From the NCBI GenBank assembly GCA_032690845.1, contig CM064422.1, positions 6,324,001-6,388,000 on the forward strand: a stretch of DNA of 64,000 nucleotides. The letters run 5' to 3'. How positions within the stretch are numbered: position 1 is the first letter of the stretch; every line of letters begins with the position of its first letter. This DNA comes from Eleusine coracana subsp. coracana. Taxonomy: Eukaryota > Streptophyta > Magnoliopsida > Poales > Poaceae. Under the pieces are notes generated by a model. It was not told the DNA's origin. It saw nothing but the letters and a program-made list of their open reading frames with translations, and ran no database searches. The translations under genes and the position numbers were made by a program. Positions 11,058-23,200 of this stretch are shown here, one piece after another.

Positions 11058-11515
11058 GCTATATGCATTATTCAATGCAGAGGTTGGAAAATAATATATT
11101 ACCCTTTTCTAAAAACAAGCATCCATCATCAGACGCATATAATTGCCTTAATGATAATAGAAGAAATGTTGTCCACAGATTTATTAAGATAATTGATGAT
11201 CCAAAGTCGAGCTAGTTGATCTTACATCAATTATCAACACACACATAGTCACATACACACAAAGACAAAAGGGGGAAATATTAGATCCAGGAGTTCGATA
11301 AACTGGGCTACTGCAAAGCTGACCTTGCCTACAATCGATGTCGCATTTGGCGCCAACATAGCCAGTCCATGTGTAAATACCAGCCCAAAATATCGCGGGC
11401 CTGTTTAGAATGCAGAGCCCAAATCCAGGACATGGGCGACGATGGGTAGCAGCCGTCCGCTCCAGTCCACTCGCCGCCGCCGGCAGTCCGCAGTCCCGCT
11501 CGGCGAGAGATCGAG

Positions 11516-12941
11516 ATGGCGCTGACCAACTTCATCCTCACGGTGGCGGCGGTGGGCGCAGGGGTGCTGCTCTTCACCACCGACATCCGCAAGTCCGGCG
11601 CCCTCTTCCGTCGCAACGCCCGCCAGATCAAGCAGTGGCTCGAGGAGGACACCGCCGCCGCCGCGTCCAAGTAATATCTAAGTGGCACCGCCGTGCGCTG
11701 GCTCCCTTCCCTTCCCTTCTCGATCTAAGATGTTGATTATGCTACGTGTTGAGTGATTTAGATGGAACTCTATGTGAATTTCCTCTTTGCCTTAGTCCAG
11801 TGTTTAGATTTTGGGGGTTAGGTTCAGATAACGGTGACTGCCTAGTAAATCGATGCTGCCGCCCTTCTTCTTAGAGCGCTGAAATTACGAACACTTATGA
11901 TGAAGTTGCTTGTTCTATAAGCTCTATTGGCTGTTGGGGTTTAGAATGGCTGTTTTGAGTGGCGGATTTTAGTATGATTATTGCACGCAGCACATTCGTT
12001 GGGCTATGGTGGAAGCGTTGTATAGGTCGTGGAATTGGAATTGCAATGGGCTTAGGGCCTAAATATGGATTAGTGATTTAGTTGATCCCATCCCCATTCA
12101 AAGTGCGTTCGAAATTCTAGCACACTTCAGGTTTGGAATTCTGATCCGTTTGCTTTACAGTAGAACATGCTGAATCAGAAGAAACTCAGGATTTTGTGAT
12201 TGTGCTACTTTACCACCTCATGAGTCATGGTTACATTCTTTGTCCATTTTACCCGATTAGTAATGGCATTCCAAATAACTTGTTTCTTATCACTAGACTA
12301 GAGAAACTCTTCGGTATTATTGGTTAGGTTTGAACTGAATTTTATACGGCACATCTGTGGGTGCGCGTGATGTGGTTGGGTCAGGGTTCCATAGATCATA
12401 TTTCTTCACTTCTTTCTTTGGCATGCTTCAAGTATGTATTTAGAATATATTGGTAACACAGCACTCTAATATCTAAATACACCTACTGACCTATATGATG
12501 AATTCATTTTTTTTAGGTTGAGTAATCACATATTTAAGCTGTCCTGCTTAGGTATTGAAGTTATAATTGCATCTTTAACTTGTAGCTAGAGTTGTTTAAA
12601 ACAGAGTCTGTGAAACAAAAGATAAGAGCGGTGTTGTTGCATCAACTGAGTTACATAAGTGTATCTGAGTGATGCTGTTGATATGTAGCTGTTGTGTAGG
12701 ATTTTTTTTTTTGCTTTTAACCTGATTGTCGAGAAGATTCATCCTACCTGAATTGACATAATGGTCAGTGGGCATACATTAGGTCATTTTTTTGCAGTTG
12801 TCTTGAGTACTAAGATTCTTTCCACACTTGATTTAATTCCTTAATTAAACCAATCATTTTTGCAGGTCTGCAAAAGACGCAGCTTCGAAGAAACTTGATT
12901 CCACACTCCCTAAAGAGAAGCCGAAGGAAGATAGTCACTGA
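11516..12941 (+). CDS. Small single-pass membrane protein, 76 residues (two exons)
   Basis: Exons 11516-11670 and 12866-12941; the junction AA|GTAATA ... TTTTGCAG|GT keeps the frame and the 231 coding bases end at TGA 12939-12941. The product has an N-terminal hydrophobic helix (about residues 5-21, ending VGAGVLLFTT), a basic segment (DIRKSGALFRRNARQIKQWL) and a Lys-rich, hydrophilic tail ending KPKEDSH. This shape suggests a membrane-anchored protein with its charged part on one side, possibly of the mitochondrial or ER membrane, but I do not recognise a named family and assign no function. The clean splice and the GC-rich first exon support a real gene. The 1.2 kb intron contains no evident element. 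Confidence 0.75.
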
Positions 12942-13240
12942 TTGTTGTCTATATAATGGTATAACCTTCTTTATATGCCGATCAAGCCTCTTTTACCTGT
13001 ACTTAGAAACCATTCGTCCTTAAATACACTTGGTGAAAATATATGACTGTAACTGCATTGCAGCTAATTGATGTTTTTATGCCTTCTTTGCAAGGAATCT
13101 ATAGTCTTGCTGATAGCTTTAACGTTTGATGAGTTATCCAGTAAAATAGACATAATTGTCCCCACTCTGGGAAGTGTACTTGCTATCTGCACTTAGTAAT
13201 CGTACATCTACTTGATTTCTTTTAATTTAAAATTGTAATA

Positions 13241-13470
13241 CTCCCTCCGTTCATATTTAAATGTCGTTTTGGAGTTGGGCACGGGAAATAAGGAGAAGTA
13301 AAAAGATGGGTGCACTGAAAACGAGAAGGAGAGAGATAGAGATAGAAATGTAGTGGGAAAAGAGAATATTATATTGGGAAGAGAGAGAGGTGCATTAGGA
13401 AGTGAGAATGACATGTAATTATAGAAAAGTTGAAAACCTTAGAATGACATGTAAATATGAACGGAGGGAG
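13241..13470. mobile_element. Stowaway MITE, 230 bp
   Basis: Starts CTCCCTCCGTTCATATTTA and ends with its near-perfect inverted copy (AAATATGAACGGAGGGAG), flanked by TA on both sides (13239-13240, 13471-13472). TA duplication and CTCCCTCCGT termini are diagnostic of Stowaway (Tc1/mariner). It lies about 300 bases after the stop of the 76-residue protein gene. Confidence 0.93.
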
Positions 13471-13556
13471 TAAGTTATACTCAGTAATTGTATGTTAGTG
13501 CAGCAGTCTGGAGCCTGATATGCCTTAGGTCTGAATCTGAAACATTGACTAAATGT

Positions 13557-14111
13557 TTCAAAGTGTAATTCTTGCCAGAACAATGACAAATCCATCTTTG
13601 CAACACATCCTACCACCTACCTTATATTTTGTTTGTATCTATATTTAGTGCTCCAAAAAACAGTATTGGTATTTGCATTTCAGAATAGGACCATATTAAT
13701 TGAACTATTCATATCATTGATATACATTTTGCTCAAATCTGGTTGATGCTGCTGTGTTTTTTTTTTTTTTTACATTCATTGTTACGACTATTGGTTTTCT
13801 GCTAGAAACGTTCGCCAAAAATAGCCTTTTATCAACCATCCTTTCGCATGTAAATGATTCAAAGTGTAATTCTTACCAGAACAAATGACAAATCCATCTT
13901 TGCAACACATCCTACCTTTTCTTTCGTTTGTATCTATATTCAGTGCTCAAAAGCACAGTATTGGTATTTGCATTTCAGAAGATGACCAGATTAATTGAAC
14001 TATTCATGGTTGGTGCTGTTTTTTTTTTTTTACAGTTGTTGTGACAACAATTGGTTTGCTGCTAGAAACGTTGGTCGAAAAAGCTTTTATCAAACATCCT
14101 TTTGCATGTAA
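13557..14111. repeat. Imperfect tandem duplication, two copies of about 0.25-0.3 kb
   Basis: Copy 1 (13557 to about 13853) and copy 2 (13858 to about 14111) start with ttcaaagtgtaattctt and share, in order, 'ttgcaacacatcctacc', 'acagtattggtatttgcatt', a poly(T) tract, 'gctagaaacgtt' and an end close to 'ccttttgcatgtaa'. The copies differ by many substitutions and small indels, so the duplication is old. No coding frame is preserved. Confidence 0.85.
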
Positions 14112-14158
14112 TTTGTCATGAGGCAGAATATTAATACCTTTAGAGAAAGCTTAAACCT

Positions 14159-14511
14159 TGGCCTTGTTTGTTTCAGCTTATAATCCACTCAGATTAATTA
14201 ATCTAGCTTAATTAATCCAGTAGGCAAACAAACAAGATGAATTATTAGACTAGATTAATTAATCTAGAAGGCAGATTATTATAATCCAATAATCTACTAT
14301 AGATGTGCTTATTTTGGATTATTTTGGACAAAGACCCATTACCCATGTTAAGTTGTTCTTCTTACACCAAAAACAACTTGATCTAGCTTAAATAATCTAG
14401 GGAAACAAACACCTCCTTCAGATTAATTAATCCAACTTAAATAATTCAGATTAAATAATCTAATACTATAATCTAGATTAATTAATCTGCTTAGGAAACA
14501 AACAGGCCCAA
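14159..14511. mobile_element. TIR element or MITE with GGCCTTGTTTG-type ends
   Basis: The left end TTGGCCTTGTTTGTTTC is mirrored by the right end, whose reverse complement is TTGGGCCTGTTTGTTTCC. The interior is built of attaattaatct-type palindromic words. This is the usual shape of a short grass MITE. I could not define a convincing target duplication, so the superfamily stays open. Confidence 0.6.
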
Positions 14512-17200
14512 GCTTGTTAACCTTTTTCATCTGTACTGTTACACATTGCTCCTTACGGAAACATCATTAAGGAAGTTTCATGCCCACTTGGTTGTCACTT
14601 GTCAGTGTGTCCGGGTTAGGTGCATGCCCGTTTGATCTTCAGTGTGTACGTGGCTGTACTGCCGGAATTGGTAGGTTCTGTGCGACTTACTGCTCGCCTA
14701 ACGTCTGTCTCTGGAGTGGGTTACTCGAAGCAGAAAAGGGGAACTTACCTCTGAACGCGATCGAGGCGACGCCACCAGCTACATCTACCACATCGCTCAG
14801 ACGGATGCATGGTCCATTGATTGGCGGACAGAGAGAGGTGCACAGCAACCGTACCCGAAGGTTTTGTTGCAAGTTGGAAAGAAACAAGGTGAGATTTGAT
14901 GTTCGAGAAGGACGTGTAATAACCAAGCAGCTTGGACTTGTTCAGAAATCTCCGGTTTAGCATTTTCAATTGGTTGTTGGGGTTCCGCTTAGGCCCCGCG
15001 ATCGTTCGTGCGGCCTCTAACCTTGCAATAAACCATCATGCGTCGAAACGGACGGACGAGCCGCGCGACGCGACCCGTCGGCACGAGACGACCGGCCCAA
15101 CAGAAGGACAGGAGTGTGGTTGGAACAGCAAATCTGAGGAAATCGTGCCCGGTCGGTCATTCAGGGCAGGAGAGGCCCCGGCAGGCGGTTGACTTGAGAC
15201 TCTGTGCGTTATTACGAGGGGATGGAAGAAGACTCGAAACAGTGGCGCGTTGTCTGTTCGTTCTTCAGTGCGAGACGGGCGCGTGCTCTTTTGGTCAAGG
15301 GCAGTCGTGGTCTGCCACTGTGTCCGTACAATCCGCCACGCTTCTCCGTCACGCAAAACAGTAGTCACTTCATCAACAGCTCGAGGACGTGTTAACCTCA
15401 TCTCTCTTTCTCTCTCGCCCTAACTCCAGGTGTTTAGCGTGCTAAACCCACCTTTCAATAACCCCCAACCAGACGCATCCGCACAGCTCCGTTTCGCTGT
15501 CGAAACCCAAGGAGAAGGGCCGCCCATCTGATGGTCCCGCGCGCGCGGCCTCTATCGGCTTGCATTGATGAGCTCCTTCATCTTCATCTTCTCCGTCTTC
15601 AAATCTACACACGCACGCGCCGATTAGGACGCGCGCGAGGCGCCAGCCAACCACCATTTCCCACATTAAACCACTCAATCATGTCGGCGGCCGACGGGCG
15701 GCGGCAGGAAGGCAGCCAATGCAACTAGCCAGCGGACGGACCTACTAGATCAATATGGTTTCTCCCACTAGCTCCCCGCGCGTACGCACGCTCAACGAAC
15801 CGAGAGAGAAGCAGCTGCTGCTCTGTTTCTGTCGCCGCGCGCGCTTCCATTGCCTCACGAGGGAAGCGGAGATTTTGCTGGTGAAGGAAAGCAGCTCCTG
15901 GCTAGGCCAGCCGTAGTAGTATAGCTACCTACCAATTGACAAGTGGATGTGGACCCCTTGTGTCGTTCCATATGGCTTGCTTGCTTCGTTGCCTTTCCGT
16001 ACCCGTGTCTCTCCATTGATTAGGGCTTGTATTATATGGCTCATTTCGTTATCACATAATATTATCACTGTCTTTTGTCTGCAATTGCCTAAGGTGTGGC
16101 CAAGAATTTCACTACACATTGGACAAAGTCTGGACAAAAAAAACTTGAGCAATTAATAGACCAAACAATCGTGGTATAAAAACAAGATAAAGTATGACTA
16201 ACTGCAACAAGGAACCAATCAAACTCCAAGTTAAGGCAGCTTGGTGAAATAATTAGCAAATACTAGAACATGACAAGTTTCTATGGAACTTACAGTCCTA
16301 TGTCAAAACAACTTTGTTTGATTTGATTGTGTCATTGTGATCAGAGAAAAGTACACTATTTATGGCTAACACATAACGTTATGACAGGTTTCTAAACAAT
16401 AATAGCAAAATGGATACTGAATCAAGTGATCATACCTAAAACTGAACCTAACTTGTTTTCCGGGGAATTTTTCCTTGTTTTTAAACACTCCCACCAACCT
16501 GAAGCAAACCGCTTGCGCCCAAATTCATGTGACGTGTAGGCACCCTTGGAGAATATTGTTATAGTTAATATGGTGTTAGAATAACTCTTAATTGTTCCAA
16601 ACATGAATAAACAGCTGAATCTCAGATTTCTGAACATGATTTTTTTTTTTTGGACACTTCTCATATTGGAAAGAAAATTCCAATCCCGACATCTCATCAA
16701 TGGGTTTCCCCAAGAGACCGGGCAGAAGAAAAGAGGCACACCCGATTTTTAGGTGCATGCCAACCAACTATGTGGCCACACTTGTACTATTAGAACATGT
16801 TCATCTTTTAGCTTGCAGCCTTGCACCCTTGAAGATGAGCTTCCATATGATGATATATCCCAACATTTAACAATATATGTATTTACGTATGTATGTATAT
16901 GTTTCTCTTATGTTTAGTTACAGAGAGGGAAAGAAGAAATGAGTACAAGAAAAATGGGTACATGCATCAGAACAAAAATGGATAAATGCAAAACAGAGAA
17001 CAAAAAAAGTGTGGCTAAAAAAAATCTATGACATACACTTCCTATCTTCCTTTGCTGTATACAAATTAATTATCCGTAACCCCCCAACAATAATGCCTAA
17101 CAAAAGGAATTAATCTGCTAGCTAAGTAAAATTAAGAATCATCTGATGGGCAGAAGAAGAAGAAGAAGAAGAAGATTTTGATCTCATATTCATATATCCC
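14512..17200. other. Spacer, partly GC-rich, no recognised gene
   Basis: A GC-rich block at about 14990-15900 stands out from AT-rich surroundings and is open in short stretches on both strands, but I recognise no domain or splice-supported exon. It may be a promoter, a non-coding transcript or decayed gene sequence. T run at 16641-16651; a GAA-type simple repeat at about 17155-17175. Confidence 0.4.
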
Positions 17201-17454
17201 ATCCCATGCACCACCACCAGGCACCATGCAATTCTCTTTCTCTCTTAATTTGTCTCTCCCTTTCTAGATGTAGATGCTGTTCTCCCTCTCTCTCTCTCTA
17301 GATGTCGATGCTGTTCTCTCTCCTTTCATCTCTTTCTCGCTCTTCCCAGGTTACCTTTTCTTTTCTCTCTCTTCCCTCACAACTTTTCCAGATGCATGAT
17401 GCATGCTTGCCTGAGCCCATGAATGGTGATGTACTGACTAATGATGTGTAAGCA

Positions 17455-20172
17455 TCAACAACCGCTGTAGTCTCTCAAGGAGAACCGGCCGGTGCCGTCG
17501 GGCCCCGCATTGCCGGCCCCTGCGTGCTGCAGGCCCAGCGTCAGCGACACGTCACCTGCGGTCGCGCCGGTCCCGGTGGGGCCGTACCGCATCCTCACGC
17601 CGGGCTCGAACCGCCCGTACAGGTCGTCGGCCCCGCCGCCGTCGCCGCCGAGGAGCTCCACCGGGTCGATCCCGACGAAGGCCGCGTCCGCCGCCGACGG
17701 CCCCGCGCCCGGGTCGGGCTTGTGGGCCATCGTCATTCCAGGTTGTTCTTGCATGTGCCTGCCGGCGAGCTGCATTCCCGGTTGCTGCTGTTGATGTTGG
17801 AGCTGCTGCTGCGCGGCGGCGCCGGTGGTCGTCGGGGAGTGCGTGTCGTCGGCGACGGAGGGGTCGTTCCCGGCGGACTCGGGGCCGCCGCCTGCCGAGG
17901 AGCCATCGAGCTCCCTGCACTCTTGCTGGTACATCTCCTCAATCATGGGCTTCCATAGCCGGACACGGGCGTTGATGAACCAGTTGGAGACCTGGAGTTG
18001 ATCCAAAGGCAAAGCAAACGCATTATTGCAGGGACAAGGGTCCGTGCATGGCAGTGGCGCCATGCGCTCATGCATGCATGCCTGTATGCTGCACGGACGT
18101 ATAGGTAGAGCTAGATAGATAGATACCGGGTCCTCATCACTGTCATGTTCCAGTTTTATCTAGCTTTGTCTTGTTTCGGTTGTGTCCAGTGACTTGGATC
18201 TATATAGTTCTTTTGTATAGCATGGCAATTCAAGTGTTTTGGATTTACCATAATATCATTTATGGAGTATTTACATAAATTCTTTGCATATGGTTAATAG
18301 TAAAAAAGTAATTATTTGCAAGACTATATATAGTCTTATAGCATGCATGCAAATGTGTGCGTGTGCATATGGTATATTGAACTCTTAAATTCCTCCATCA
18401 TGTAGCTTTAGTTCCTTTGTTCAATCATTGTCAGTGTTATGAATTTGATCATGGTAATATCAGAATTATATAAACACTATTAGGGTAACTCTTGTTAGTG
18501 TAACTTATAGTGCATGCTGCAATAACCACGGAGAAATATGAATGCACTTCCCAATACATTAATTACATATATGTAGAATATAGAAGTGTAGTGACTATTT
18601 CAAAATCAAGCTCCAACTTGAAATAGGCTATCTACTCAACAATCAAACTTAAGTTTTTCAATACTCAGGACATTTTCTCAATTCATTTTTCCATATTTTT
18701 TTTGTACATGTAACTCTTAATACTCATCATTTGCAAGTATTATTATTTTATCTTATGCACACACACACATTGTTTTCTTCTCAATTCTGCGCCACACAAA
18801 CAATCATAGATAATTTACTTTAGAATAAATTTCATTTACATGCTACCGAGGTTGTTTAAGGCACATGAAATCCTGTCTTTTTGCATGTCTCTCTAAGCAT
18901 AAACAAACTGTAAATTAAAGCTCCCAAAAGATAATGTTTACACTGACCAGATGAGCATTAGGTGATTTATTTTATTTTGGGAAGCAAAAGCCGCACTGGG
19001 AAGTGGATCAACAAGACTTGTGGGGTAACACACAAGGCCGGTTTAAGGTAATTTCTCCAAATCAACCCAGCAATTCAAACATTATGTTCACAAAAAGGGG
19101 AAGACCATCTCTGTTAGATATGCTACAGTAGTGGTCATACAGTTGTAACTATAGAATTATTAAAATATATTTTTAAATGAAGTTGCACAAACGTGCATTT
19201 ATAACTCTGATACTGTTAGTGAACCATTGAAAAGAATAATCACACATCATTCAGAATTTTAGTTCTTAGAGTTTAGTGAAGAACTGCATCTTTCAATCAA
19301 AAGCAATTAGTTTGCAACAACAGCATTCTTGCTGTTGCATCGGACCTACTGATTTTAGAATGTAGAAAAAATACAAGAATGACATAATTTCAAAATGTAA
19401 TAGGGTTATTTTCAGATACAGTGTTTTTGGGAAAAAAAAGGCATAGTAGGTGGCACCAAAGTCAGATATAATAAAAGATATGGACAAATTGAACTTTTTC
19501 TTCAAGATGAAGTCATATCTAAATGGTTGCAATTAAAGTATGATTAGTTGCACATTGATTAAGTGTTTAAGTTGCTTGTACATATATGCACACGGTGTCA
19601 ACCATTTTGATGTGATCAAAGCAAGTATCTTAAATAACAACAGATTTCCTGAGAAAGTTAGACCAGATGATGAAACTAAAAGGGAAATTTTCCATGTGGA
19701 ATGAAGTCGGTTAACTGGTCAATTACTAGCTACTTAAAAAACTATATAGTTGAGAACTTGGAATAAACGGCAGGGTGTACCTACTGGCTGGACGCACACA
19801 CAAATGAGACTCACACGGTGCAACCGAGGGTGAGATCCTAGTTAATTAACTCCTACTGCCAAGAAACAGTTAGATATTTAAACAATTTCAACGAAGTTGC
19901 ATTCCTCGTCATTGATAACACCAAATAAGCAAAACAATCCATATGGCAAATTGCTTGTTATTAGGATAGTTTTTTACATGGTTTGGTATGATACTAGTTG
20001 CCATCCACCAAAAGCAAGGTGCAATTTTCTCACAGGATCAATAAATATATGACTTTTAGGGTGATGGAGGTGGAATAATATAATTTGCTAGCCAAGAAAC
20101 GTTATATCTAGTGTGCAAAAAATGTCCATAGCTAAGCTAGAACGGCCTACGACTCGTAAAAAAATGTCCACC

Positions 20173-20215
<43 letters not shown>

Positions 20216-23200
20216 ATAATTCCAAACCTTTCTCAATCATCATGTCCATAGATTTCACTCAATATATCAGGAAGGGATAACTGGACAAGAGGAGCTGAGG
20301 AGGGACCGGGTTTGCATCGTCACATTGGGCAACAACAGAGGAATTTTTCTACGATGAGACCATCTCAGTTGATAATGACTCACTGCCCTTAAGTTGGTAG
20401 ACGTGTTGTGCAACTAGCTGGGACATGAGGGGCACACCTTTTGCAGGGACCACGTAAGTGTAGGAAACATACAAAAGAGAGTAGGAGAGAGGTGCAGTAA
20501 AATAAGGATAAAAATGAGGAGATGGAGTAGGGTTCAGCGGAGCGGATCAAGCATGCCAAATGTGTGGATCTGCAAACATGCATGCAGTAGTGTTTGATCG
20601 AGCTGATGAACATCCCTACCCTATTTAACTTGAGTTCTCCGGTCCAAATTATATAACCGCAGTTCAAGTTTGTAGAGTAAACATTGCTACAGTTATAGAA
20701 TACTCATAGACAATACTACCAGTTATCTGTTCGTGGTTAATTTATTATATGCAGAACTTATCAGTGTGACAGTGTAGAAGTGTAATTAAGTCATCAGAAA
20801 ATGATTTTTCCCTCTTACCAGCTTCCTAAAAATAGAAAGTTTACAACGATAAAAAAAGTTGAGGATATACACAGTTTCAATTTTGATTGTTTGCTCTACT
20901 CCAAGTGCTCATTCCAGCTATTGCATGATAGCATGCGTGAACATATATAGTATGTGTTTTTTTTTGCGTGGTGCACATTCAGTACAGAGGCAGGTTCTAT
21001 TCACCTTGGAAAAATAAATGAAGTGTTATGCACAAGACAATCCAGGTACGGCCGAGAGATGATGCCAAAAAGAAGCGCGCGTCCAAATTAGCAAGAACAA
21101 ACGGCTCGAAACAGATGGAAAACTGCAACGACGTTCAACAGTAGATGCATGCATGGATACGTATACCTGTCTACAGCTAGGTGCATGCAGCAAGGTACTA
21201 GCCGATAAATAAAAGATCTGAGGATTCCACATATATGAACTGTGCATGGGTTTCGCAAGCGTACAAACCTGGTTCCTGGACAGCCCGGTCTGCCGCGCCA
21301 ACAGGTGCTTATCGGCGTCGCTCGGGTACCTGCATGGCACGAGAAACCATGAGACGGAGAGAATAACACAGTGCACACTGTGCCCGGCCAGGCCACCGGC
21401 ACATAGAAAAGGACCAGTTTTAAGGCTGCAGCTGTACGTGCTGGCCAGCACACTATCTCCTGCCTGCCTGCCTCTCTCTTACCACTGCACCTGCAGCCTG
21501 AACTTGGCAGCAAACAGCACTCCCACACTGCGACGTACGACGTGCTTAGCACTATTCACCAATCATATACGCATTATATGTGCATGCATGCGCGCTAGCT
21601 GATCGGCCATATGGGCAACAAAGAGCACTGATACCCATACACGCACATGTAGGATCCTGCAGTCTCTGCAATTCTGCATGGAGCCAAGGAAAACGGATTC
21701 CGAGGCCGATATATATTCCCCTCGATCTGGTAATTTGATCTCTCGCAGATACAGTATGGCAATGGCAGCAGCATATATATGGTGTGTATTGGGATGATCT
21801 CTCTCATCAGGTGACGCAGCGTCATGTAAAGGCGATCGAGGCCGGCGTATTGACTGCTAGCCCATGCCGGTTGTGCGTTGCAGAAAGGTTCGTGCCGGCA
21901 TGCAGATCAACGCGCCTGCCTGCAGCCTGCGTTATCTTTTGTATATGCGCGGGCGCGAAAGCGAGCCGCAGCCTTCTTCCCAACTCCCAAGCTGCAAGGC
22001 AGAGAATTCCTGACGCACGTACACTGAGCGGCGCGCCGCATGCAGCAGCCAGGATCTAGCCGGCCCTGCCACTCACCGCAGTAAACCAGAAAAAAGGTAA
22101 ATTTCTGCAATGATGGGAAAAGTAAACCGGGGGGCAAAAGGAGATGAGGAATATGCGCAGTCCCCGGCATGCTGCATGGTTCTTGGGATTTTTTAGCGTA
22201 GATCTCGAAAAAATTACTGCTTTTGCTAAAGCGCAAACAGCAGCTAGCGCGAACCAGAGGGGCAGAGAAAAGCAAAGCAGAAGCTGCCCCGTGATGAGTG
22301 AGTGGCCGATCGAGTACTACCGCTAGCTGCCCTCTCGCCACGGCATCTCGTCACCCGGCCGACCCCATGCGGCCATGCCCATGCATCCATGCATGGCGCG
22401 TTTGCAAAATCCAAAAGACGCATCGAATGCCACTGGCAACAAGTCAACACAGCATGAGCTAGTAGTAGTACTAGTGCCTCACTCTCTATTAGTATATGCA
22501 TGATGTGTATGGATGTTGATGCATGGGAGGAAAATTAAGAAGCTACTAATAAGGATCGGATCGGAGCTCAATCATGGAAGATGGAGGAGAACGAAGGAAA
22601 GAAAAACAAAAAAATTAAAAGAGCAGTAGTAATGATCACGTACGGGTGCAGGAAGTGCTCGAAGAGCCATGCCCTGAGGATGTTGACGGAGCGTTCGGGT
22701 AAGCCGCGCTGCGGCCTCCACGCCTCCTGCTCCATCATGCCCATGTGGTGGAAGGCCCGCTGCTGCCTGAGGCTCTGGTCGATGGCGCGCAGCCGCGGCG
22801 TCTCGCCCTTGGTGATGCCGGAGCTGGTGCCGGCGTCCTTCTCACCCAGCAGCTCGCACGTGTGCCGCAGCTGCGCCGCGATGGCGTCCTTGAGGCACCG
22901 GAAGTGCCGCGACATGGCCTTCTGGGCCAGCGCCGTGTACGGCGTCGCCGCGCCGAACCCCATCACCGAGTCGAAGAAGTTCACCACCATCTGCATCTGG
23001 TCGCAGTAGTGGTTGTACCGACGATCCACCTGCAAGATCATCGAAAAATTAACAGCTAGCTCGTCGCACTTGTTGTTACCCGATCAAGAAAATTACATTA
23101 CTTTGATTCATCCAAATCCAAATTAAAGTAGTAAAAGAAAACAAATGCGAAGCAAAATTAGTATATTACTACAGGTGAATAAAATCGAGATATGGAGAAA

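Noticed and set aside
14580..14960. 126-codon + strand frame
   Set aside because: No recognisable domain, no splice partner, and minus-strand frames of similar length overlap; insufficient support for a gene.
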